Below are positions 1 through 5,397 of a DNA stretch of 7,818 nt, one piece after another. Every line of letters starts with the position of its first letter. Within the stretch, counting starts at the first letter, position 1. The stretch spans positions 1-7,818 of the forward strand of contig USLV01000047.1 in the NCBI GenBank assembly GCA_900555705.1, given 5' to 3'. The notes beneath the pieces were generated by a model. That model made no database searches. It saw only the letters and a program-made list of their open reading frames with translations, and was not told the origin of the DNA. The position numbers and the translations under genes are program-made. The stretch is from an uncultured Oscillospiraceae bacterium. GTDB lineage: Bacteria; Bacillota; Clostridia; Oscillospirales; Acutalibacteraceae.

Positions 1-48
1 CGAGATGTAGAGAGGTCTCGTGGGCTCGGAGATGTGTATAAGAGACAG
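1..48. other. Illumina P7/i7 index and Nextera (Tn5) adapter, non-biological
   Basis: Positions 15-48 match the Nextera read-2 transposase adapter: the GTCTCGTGGGCTCGG part, then the 19-bp Tn5 mosaic end AGATGTGTATAAGAGACAG at 30-48. The preceding 8 bases (7-14, GTAGAGAG) match, from memory, the Nextera i7 index N707, and 1-6 (CGAGAT) match the end of the P7 flow-cell oligo. This is library sequence, not genome. It creates a false GTG start at 20 whose first ten residues (MGSEMCIRDR) are adapter translation. Confidence 0.98.
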
Positions 49-1642
49 GGCCATCGCCGTTGTCTTCCCGGTGTTCTTCTTCCTGGTGGCGGCGTTGGTC
101 GCGCTGACCACTCTCACCCGTATGGTAGAGGAGGAGCGGGGCCTGATCGGCACGATGAAGGCGCTGGGCTACAGCCGGGGCGCTATCGCCTGGAAATATA
201 TTCTCTATGCAGGGAGCGCCACCATCGCGGGCTGCCTGTTCGGCCTCCTGATCGGCATGTGGCTGTTCCCGACGGTGATCTGGGGAGCCTACGGTATCCT
301 GTATATCCTGCCGCCACTCCTGACGCCGTTCAATCCGCTCTATGCCTCGATCGCGGCGGTGGCGGCTGTCGCCTGCACGATGCTCGCGACGGCGGGGGCC
401 TGCTGGGGGACGCTGCGGGAAGCGCCCGCGCGGCTGATGATGCCGAAAGCGCCGAAGGCCGGCAAGCGAATCTTCCTCGAGCGGATCACATTCCTCTGGT
501 CCCGACTGTCTTTCACCCATAAGGTGACCGCCCGAAACCTGATCCGCTATAAGAAGCGGTTCTTCATGACCGTGATCGGGATCGCGGGCTGTACGGCGCT
601 GCTGGTGACCGGCTTCGGATTGCGGGATTCGATCGGGGAGATCACGGAAAAGCAGTTCGGGGAGCTCTATCAGTACAATGTCTCGATCGGACTGAAGGAA
701 GCGGACGCGCTGTCGGATGAGGACTTGCTGGCGTTTCTGTCGGACAAAACGCTGGTGGCGGATTATCTGCCGGTTGCGCAGGAGAGCGGCGAAGTGGCTG
801 CTGGTGAGCTGTCGGTGGATATCAACCTCTATGTTCCGCAGGACACGGCGCGGCTGCCCGATTTTCTTCGTCTCCGCAATCGGAAGAGCGGCGAGACGGT
901 CGCGCTGACGGATGAGACGGCGCTGCTGACCGAAAAGGCGGCGGATAAGCTGGGGCTCGCGGTCGGGGACACCGTCACTGTGACCGACGCGGACGGACGC
1001 GAGGCGGCTGTGCCAATCGGTGGTATCGTCGAGAACTATGTGCAGGGCTATCTCTATATGACCCCGGCGCTCTATGAACAATGTTTTGGTGAGACGCCGG
1101 ACTACACGATGCTGGCGGCACAGCTCGCGGAGGGCGCGTCGCATGACGCCCTGTCCGAACCGCTGCTGAAAACCGGGCTGGTCAGCGCGGTCAGCTTCAC
1201 AGAGGATATCCAGAAGAGCTTTTCCGACGTCGTCGGCAGCATCGATTATATCGTGATGGTGCTGATTATCTGTGCAGGGCTGCTCGCGTTTGTGGTGCTC
1301 TATAACCTCACGAATATCAACATCACCGAGCGGCAGAAGGAGATCGCGACCATCAAGGTGCTCGGGTTCTACGACGGCGAGGTCGCGGCCTATATCTACC
1401 GCGAAACCGCGATTCTGAGCCTGATCGGCACCGCTGTCGGGCTGGTGCTGGGGATTTTCCTCCATGCGTTTGTGGTCCGGACGGCGGAGGTCGAGATGGT
1501 GATGTTCGGCCGGTCGATCCATGCGCTGAGCTATATCCTGGCCGCTGTGTTGACGCTGTTCTTCTCGCTGCTTGTGAATCTTGTGATGAACCGCAAGCTT
1601 CGGGCGGTGGATATGGTCGAGTCCCTGAAAGCGGGGGAATAG
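49..1642 (+). CDS. FtsX-family ABC transporter permease, 5'-truncated (C-terminal 530 residues)
   Basis: Membrane subunit of an ABC transporter of the MacB/FtsX type, which couples a cytoplasmic ATPase to an extracellular domain (substrate export, lipoprotein handling or peptide resistance, depending on member). The first complete native codon is at 50; the true start is lost to the adapter. Counting from that codon, hydrophobic segments lie at about 1-22, 48-75, 97-120, 172-190, 399-420, 453-476 and 493-514. Two FtsX-type modules are visible: EEERGLIGTMKALGYSRG (27-44) after the first segment and ERQKEIATIKVLGFYDGE (427-444) after the fifth. The soluble extracellular domain between them spans about 191-398, and the protein ends in the family-typical DMVESLKAGE. 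Missing are the first membrane segment and first extracellular domain, so the intact protein is probably 750-1100 residues. No ATPase gene is visible; it would lie upstream. Substrate unknown. Confidence 0.93.
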
Positions 1643-1734
1643 GCGGAATTTTTCGGGAAATACATCTTGCATTTTGCCGCCCACAGGACTATAATGACAA
1701 TCAGTTCCCTATTCCAATTGAGGATGTGTTGACA
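1643..1734 (+). promoter_or_regulatory. ilvE promoter: TTGCAT-17-TATAAT
   Basis: The 92-bp gap between the permease and ilvE holds a strong sigma-A/sigma-70 type promoter: -35 TTGCAT at 1667-1672, a 17-bp spacer, and a perfect -10 TATAAT at 1690-1695. The start of transcription would be near 1702, giving a leader of about 33 nt, too short for a T-box or other amino-acid-sensing leader. A GGCGG/CCGCC pair (1652-1656 and 1676-1680) has a loop of about 19 nt and no U tract, so I do not call a terminator for the permease. A GAGG ribosome site at 1720-1723 precedes the start codon. Confidence 0.8.
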
Positions 1735-2802
1735 ATGCAGGAAATCCGTGTGGAGCTTTCCGAAAATCGGAAGGCGAAGCCGACCGATCCCTCCCGGCTC
1801 GGTTTCGGCAATATTTTTACCGATCACATGTTCATCATGAACTATGACGAGGGCGAGGGCTGGCACGATCCCCGGATCGTACCCTATGGTCCGTTGTCAC
1901 TGGATCCGGCCGCCATGTGTCTGCACTACGGCCAGGAGGTCTTTGAGGGCATGAAGGCCTATCGCGCGCCGGACGGCGGTGTCGCGCTCTTCCGTCCCGA
2001 CAAGAATATGGCGCGGCTGAATCTCTCGAACCGCCGCATGTGTATCCCGGAGATCGACGAGACCTTTGCGGTGGAAGCGATCCGGCGTCTGGTGGAGATC
2101 GAGCAGGATTGGATTCCGCAGGCGAAGGATACGGCGCTCTATATCCGCCCCTTCATCATCGCGGTGGATCCCCACGTCGGCGTGCACCCGGCGAAGCATC
2201 TGCTCTTTATCGTGATCCTCTCGCCGGTCGGCGCCTACTATCCCGAGGGCATCAACCCGGTTCGCATTTTTGTGGAGCGGCAGTATGTTCGCGCGGTCAA
2301 GGGCGGCACCGGTACAGCCAAGACGGCGGCCAACTATGCGGCCTCTCTCAAGGCGCAGGACGAGGCGGAGGCGCTCGGTTATACGCAGGTGCTGTGGCTG
2401 GATGGCGTCGAGCGGAAATATATTGAGGAAGTCGGCACGATGAACGTCTTCTTCCAGCTCGGCGACGAGATTGTGACCCCCGCGCTCGAGGGCAGCATTC
2501 TCGGCGGCATCACCCGGATGTCCTGTGTCGAGCTGCTGCGCTCCTGGGGCTATACGGTGAATGAGCGCCGCCTCAGCCTGCAGGAGGTGCTGGACGGCGC
2601 CGCGAGCGGCAAGCTCGGCGAGGCGTTCGGAACCGGTACCGCTGCTGTGATCTCGCCAATCGGCGAGCTGCGGGTGGATGATCAGCAGATCGTCGTCAAC
2701 AACGGCAAAATCGGGCCGATTGCCCAACGTCTGTATGACGAGCTGACCGGCATTCAAAACTGCCGGATCCCGGATCCGTTCGACTGGATTGTCCGGATTT
2801 GA
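1735..2802 (+). CDS. ilvE: Branched-chain amino acid aminotransferase
   Basis: PLP enzyme that reversibly transfers the amino group between glutamate and the 2-keto acids of valine, leucine and isoleucine in the cytoplasm: last step of synthesis, first of breakdown. The 355-residue product has the length of the longer (eukaryote-like) bacterial BCAT type. Visible motifs: the FGNIFTDHMF segment near 24-33, YGQEVFEGMKAYR at 65-77, GGTGTAKTAANYAAS at 190-204 with K196 as the expected Schiff-base lysine, EEVGTMN at 231-237 with E232 expected to contact the PLP pyridine nitrogen, and FGTGTAAVISPIG at 298-310. Start choice: ATG 1735 sits 11 nt after GAGG and gives the family-like N-terminus MQEIRVELS; GTG 1726 and TTG 1729 are in frame upstream but lie too near the ribosome site. 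It has its own promoter and terminator, and no other ilv or leu gene is adjacent. Confidence 0.97.
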   Translation: MQEIRVELSENRKAKPTDPSRLGFGNIFTDHMFIMNYDEGEGWHDPRIVPYGPLSLDPAAMCLHYGQEVFEGMKAYRAPDGGVALFRPDKNMARLNLSNRRMCIPEIDETFAVEAIRRLVEIEQDWIPQAKDTALYIRPFIIAVDPHVGVHPAKHLLFIVILSPVGAYYPEGINPVRIFVERQYVRAVKGGTGTAKTAANYAASLKAQDEAEALGYTQVLWLDGVERKYIEEVGTMNVFFQLGDEIVTPALEGSILGGITRMSCVELLRSWGYTVNERRLSLQEVLDGAASGKLGEAFGTGTAAVISPIGELRVDDQQIVVNNGKIGPIAQRLYDELTGIQNCRIPDPFDWIVRI

Positions 2803-2815
2803 GAACGGTTTGACG

Positions 2816-2855
2816 AAGAGAGGACGCCAACGCGAATCGCGTGGCGCCCTTTCTT
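2816..2855 (+). terminator. Rho-independent terminator after ilvE
   Basis: A long hairpin begins 13 bp after the ilvE stop. The core pairs GGACGCCaACGCG (2822-2834) with CGCGTGGCGCCC (2838-2849) around an AAT loop, with one bulged A and one A-C mismatch. AAGAGA (2816-2821) can extend the stem by pairing with TTTCTT (2850-2855), which also serves as the U-rich tail. This should stop ilvE transcripts before the next gene. The following TATATATAAGG could aid unwinding, but I see no convincing promoter for the next gene. Confidence 0.75.
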
Positions 2856-2878
2856 ATATATAAGGAAGGAGAAGCGGG

Positions 2879-3784
2879 ATGCAGGAGCTGCGGTATACCG
2901 TCGGCGAGGCGGCCGACGGCCAGACGCTGCAAACCTTTCTGCGGCGGGACTGCAGGCTGTCCTGGCGCATGGTGGTGCGCCTCAAGCAGACACCGGAGGG
3001 GATGACGGTGGATGGCCGTCCCGCCCGGACGATCGACCGGGTGGTGGCCGGGCAGACGGTTCGACTGTTGCTGCCGGAGGATCATGTCCGCATCGAGGGA
3101 GCTGATCTGCCGCTGGAAGTGGTGTATGAGGATGAATCCCTGCTGGTGGTGAACAAGCCGCCGATGCTGGCGGTGCATCCTTCGGCGGGAAAGCTGGAAC
3201 CGACGCTCGCGAATATTGTCGTGCACCATTACGCGCAGCAGGGGCTCCCGCTCTCCTTCCGGCCTGTCAACCGGTTGGACCGCAATACGAGCGGGCTGCT
3301 GCTTGCGGCCAAGAATCCGCACATCGCCTATGCGCTGACCGGCCGGGTGCAAAAGGAGTATCTGGCGCTTGCACTGGGCAAGCTGGAAGGGGCGGGTGTC
3401 ATCGACCAGCCGATCCGTGTCCGGGAGGGCAGCTGTATCACCCGGGAGGTAGGCGAAGGCGGAAAGGAGAGCCTGACCCGCTGGTGGACGCTGGACAGCG
3501 CAGAGCGTGCGAGCCTGCTGCGTGTGGTGATCGAGACAGGACGAACCCATCAGATCCGGGTGCATATGGCCTGGCTCGGGCATCCGCTTGCGGGGGACAC
3601 CATGTACGGAGAGGATCAGACCGTGATGACCCGCCATGGGCTGCATTGCAGCACCATGTGTTTTGACCACCCGATGACGGGAGAGAGGCTGCGCTTTGTG
3701 GCGCCGCTCCCGGCGGATATGCAGGAGGCGCTTGCCCGGCTGGGGCTGACGCTGCCGAAGGAGGAGAATGTATGCCCGCAGTGA
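2879..3784 (+). CDS. RluA/RluD-family RNA pseudouridine synthase
   Basis: Converts specific uridines in 23S rRNA or tRNA to pseudouridine. The 301-residue length fits the family. An S4-like RNA-binding region covers about 13-68 (ADGQTLQTFLRR... VAGQTVRLLLP), followed by the catalytic domain: EDESLLVVNKPPMLAVHPS (84-102), the active-site motif NRLDRNTSGLLLAAKN (131-146) with D134 as the catalytic aspartate, and GRTHQIRVHMAWLGHPLAGD (221-240). The classical motif begins with H (HRLD); N131 replaces it here, a variant I believe is also seen in other clostridial members. Start ATG 2879 follows AAGGAG (2866-2871) by 7 nt. Its 3' end overlaps the next gene by 13 bp, implying co-transcription. Which RNA and which uridine cannot be told from sequence, so I give no rlu symbol. 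Confidence 0.94.
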   Translation: MQELRYTVGEAADGQTLQTFLRRDCRLSWRMVVRLKQTPEGMTVDGRPARTIDRVVAGQTVRLLLPEDHVRIEGADLPLEVVYEDESLLVVNKPPMLAVHPSAGKLEPTLANIVVHHYAQQGLPLSFRPVNRLDRNTSGLLLAAKNPHIAYALTGRVQKEYLALALGKLEGAGVIDQPIRVREGSCITREVGEGGKESLTRWWTLDSAERASLLRVVIETGRTHQIRVHMAWLGHPLAGDTMYGEDQTVMTRHGLHCSTMCFDHPMTGERLRFVAPLPADMQEALARLGLTLPKEENVCPQ

Positions 3785-4731
3785 TCGCGCATCATGTCTT
3801 CGCGCGCCGTGTTCTGCGGCGGCTGGAGCAGAACGGCGTGCCCGTTTTCTGCCGCTCGGCGGCGGATATTGGCGCTCAGGGTCCGGATATGTTGTTTTTT
3901 CATCGGGTTTTTCCCTGGGAACCGGGCAAAAGCTATGCCAGACAGGGAGTGGCGATTCACCATCTGCCGCCCGCCCGGCTGTTCGATTGCTTTCGCCGGA
4001 CGGTATGCCGGACACCGCCGGGGCCTGAGCGCGAAGCGATGCTCGGCTATCTGGAGGGCTTCCTCTGCCACTATGCGCTGGATCGAACGGCCCATCCCTT
4101 TGTGCTCTTCTGGCAGGAACGGCTGGCCGAGGCGGAGCCATTCTACAGTCCCCGGATCAACCAGTATCACCACCGCATTGAGAGCGCACTGGATACTTTG
4201 ACGCTGCGGCGAATGACCGGCCGCCGTATCCGGGATTTTCGTTTGAATGAGATGATTCCGGCAGCCTCGCCACTGCGCGACCACGCCATCGGTGAGCTGT
4301 ATCGTCCGGTACTGGGTGAGCTGATTGGTCTGCCGCATGTGCGGACGGAGCAGCTCGCCTCTGCTCCGGCGGATATGCGGCGGGCGCTGACCTATATGAC
4401 CGATCGACGCCATCTGCGCGAGCGGCTGTTGTATCGGCCTGCGGAGGCACTGCTGCATCAGGGGCCCTTCCTGAGCGCGTTGATCCGGCCGGAAGAACCG
4501 GGACGGGACTATGCCAATCGGGAGCATCGCCGCTGGACAAATCCCTTTACCGGCGCCGTGTCCCGCGCGGACTTCTTCGAGTTGATGGAGGAGGCGACCG
4601 GAGCGGCGGCACAGATGATTCCGGCATTTCTGGAAGCGCTGGAGAACGGCCGGCCGATGCGGGAGATTGTGGGATTGCTGGATTTTTCCGGGGAACCCCT
4701 CGGCCCATCGGTGGCATATACTGGATATTGA
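3772..4731 (+). CDS. Zinc-dependent phospholipase C-like protein (PF00882-type)
   Basis: 319 residues resembling the clostridial proteins annotated as zinc-dependent phospholipase C family. The spacing of possible zinc ligands fits the PLC/S1-nuclease fold: H7 or H8 near the N-terminus, D39 in IGAQGPDMLFFHR, H63/H64, then HYALDRTAH (H100, D104, H108) and HHRIESALD (H133, E137), echoing the HxxxD...H and HxxxE pattern of secreted PLC enzymes. No signal peptide or membrane segment is visible, so it is probably cytoplasmic and not a secreted toxin. The C-terminal half (about 145-319) is rich in R, E and aromatic residues and I recognise no domain in it. Start ATG 3772 follows an AGGAGGAG-like site (3758-3766); the nearby ATG 3768 is in another frame. 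It overlaps the pseudouridine synthase gene and its stop shares bases with an ATG in the luxS frame. Substrate unknown; family call good, enzymatic activity unproven. Confidence 0.82.
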   Translation: MPAVIAHHVFARRVLRRLEQNGVPVFCRSAADIGAQGPDMLFFHRVFPWEPGKSYARQGVAIHHLPPARLFDCFRRTVCRTPPGPEREAMLGYLEGFLCHYALDRTAHPFVLFWQERLAEAEPFYSPRINQYHHRIESALDTLTLRRMTGRRIRDFRLNEMIPAASPLRDHAIGELYRPVLGELIGLPHVRTEQLASAPADMRRALTYMTDRRHLRERLLYRPAEALLHQGPFLSALIRPEEPGRDYANREHRRWTNPFTGAVSRADFFELMEEATGAAAQMIPAFLEALENGRPMREIVGLLDFSGEPLGPSVAYTGY

Positions 4732-4742
4732 TGACAATCAGA

Positions 4743-4746
4743 GAGG
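4743..4746 (+). promoter_or_regulatory. Ribosome site bearing on the luxS start
   Basis: GAGG (within AGAGAGG, 4740-4746) is the only good ribosome site before luxS. It lies 5 nt before TTG 4752 and 14 nt before ATG 4761, while ATG 4731 has no site upstream. The spacing favours TTG 4752; protein homology favours 4761 or 4767. The true start is therefore uncertain within 4752-4767. Confidence 0.5.
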
Positions 4747-4760
4747 ATGTTTTGTGTCAT

Positions 4761-5249
4761 ATGGAGATGAAAACCATTGCCAGCTTTCAGGTGGATCACA
4801 CCTGTCTCGATCGGGGGATGTATCTCTCTCGTGTGGATGGGGATGTCATGACCTATGATCTGCGTTTTATCCGTCCCAACACCCCGCCGTTTTTGGAGGT
4901 TCCGGCGATTCATACGATTGAGCATCTGTTCGCAACTTATGTCCGCAGCAGCCCGCTTGCCGATCAGGTGATCTATTTCGGGCCGATGGGATGCCGGACC
5001 GGTTTCTATTTTTTGACGCGCGGCATGACGCATGAGGAGGCCATCTCCCTTACGCGGGAGGCGCTCCGCTTTATCGCCGGGTTTGAGGGAACAATTCCCG
5101 GCACGACGGCGGCGGAATGCGGCAATTATCGGGAGCATGATCTGGCGGGCGCGCGGAAGGAGGCGGCCCGGATGTTGCCGATTCTGGAAAATTGGACCGC
5201 CTCACAATTGGCATATGCTGGGAAAAATTCCGGAAATTCCATTGAATAG
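4761..5249 (+). CDS. luxS: S-ribosylhomocysteine lyase (AI-2 synthesis)
   Basis: Cytoplasmic metalloenzyme that cleaves S-ribosylhomocysteine to homocysteine and DPD, the precursor of autoinducer-2; it is part of the activated methyl cycle. From ATG 4761 the product has 162 residues, close to the usual 150-170. All key residues are present: metal ligands H51 and H55 in HTIEH with E54 between them, catalytic C78 in GPMGCRTGFY, and metal ligand C120 in ECGNY. The ASFQVDHTCLDRGMYLSR start region aligns with the MEKIASFxVDHxxLxPGxYxSR pattern of clostridial LuxS, supporting 4761 (or 4767) over the in-frame ATG 4731; TTG 4752 is also possible. It is last in a run with the pseudouridine synthase and PLC-like genes. 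The expected pathway partner mtn/pfs is not in the window. No convincing terminator follows. Confidence 0.96.
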   Translation: MEMKTIASFQVDHTCLDRGMYLSRVDGDVMTYDLRFIRPNTPPFLEVPAIHTIEHLFATYVRSSPLADQVIYFGPMGCRTGFYFLTRGMTHEEAISLTREALRFIAGFEGTIPGTTAAECGNYREHDLAGARKEAARMLPILENWTASQLAYAGKNSGNSIE

Positions 5250-5328
5250 TGAATAAAAATCTGAATAAAATTTTGTGAGAATGCACAAACATTTCCTCTC
5301 CCCATTGTCTTTTCGAAAAAAAAGTGTA

Positions 5329-5376
5329 TAATACCAGTCAAAAGGTTACAGCAATGTAACCTTTTGACTGGTATTA
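5329..5376. repeat. Perfect inverted repeat, 22-bp arms, GCAA loop
   Basis: The left arm 5329-5350 and right arm 5355-5376 are exact reverse complements, separated only by GCAA (a GNRA tetraloop if transcribed). The repeat overlaps the -10 box (5327-5332) and the likely transcription start. It could be a repressor operator, a 5' stabilising hairpin (from the predicted start the RNA would keep about 11-12 bp of it), or a hairpin seen whole only in read-through transcripts from luxS. No U tract follows on the + strand. On the - strand a T8 run follows after about 5 nt, so it might stop antisense transcription. Confidence 0.9.
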
Positions 5377-5383
5377 CGACTGG

Positions 5384-5389
5384 AAGGAG
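5384..5389 (+). promoter_or_regulatory. Ribosome site AAGGAG deciding a TTG start for the M23 gene
   Basis: AAGGAG ends 8 nt before TTG 5398, an ideal distance, but only 2 nt before the in-frame ATG 5392. GTG 5389 overlaps the site itself. TTG 5398 is therefore the better start. Confidence 0.65.
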
Positions 5390-5397
5390 TGATGTGT

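Larger units (their letters stand above)
5250..5397 (+). promoter_or_regulatory. AT-rich intergenic region with promoter for the M23-M50 operon
   Basis: The first part (about 5240-5330) is much more AT-rich than the coding regions and contains GAATAAAA-type repeats and an A8 run (5316-5323). A promoter is visible: -35-like TTGTCT at 5305-5310, a 16-bp spacer, and a perfect -10 TATAAT at 5327-5332, so transcription should begin near 5339. The -10 box lies within a large inverted repeat (5329-5376). No forward terminator with a U tract is visible for luxS. The region ends in the ribosome site of the M23 gene. Confidence 0.72.

Noticed and set aside
20..49. GTG 20 as the start of the permease
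   Set aside because: The codon and the next nine lie in Nextera adapter, so the N-terminus is artificial.
1643..1734. T-box, riboswitch or leader-peptide attenuator before ilvE
   Set aside because: The predicted leader is about 33 nt and shows no T-box sequence or competing hairpins.
3768..4028. Small protein starting at ATG 3768, four bases before the PLC-like gene
   Set aside because: It is a shifted frame inside the PLC-like gene, with no family similarity that I recognise; the ATG 3772 frame carries the zinc motifs.
2696..4141. Long open frame (481 codons) on the minus strand, and similar minus-strand frames at 1897-2757, 3616-4737 and 6166-7275
   Set aside because: They lie antisense to well-identified genes with family motifs, show no recognisable domain and are rich in R, P, H and Q. 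Long antisense frames are expected from GC-rich codon use.
5250..5328. Short AATG/CATT pairing and AAAATTTT palindrome after luxS as a terminator
   Set aside because: The stems are only 4 bp with mismatched extensions and no following U run; too weak to call.
5329..5376. Large inverted repeat as the luxS Rho-independent terminator
   Set aside because: No U tract follows on the + strand, the stem is not GC-rich, and it overlaps a good promoter -10 box and the likely start site of the next operon.
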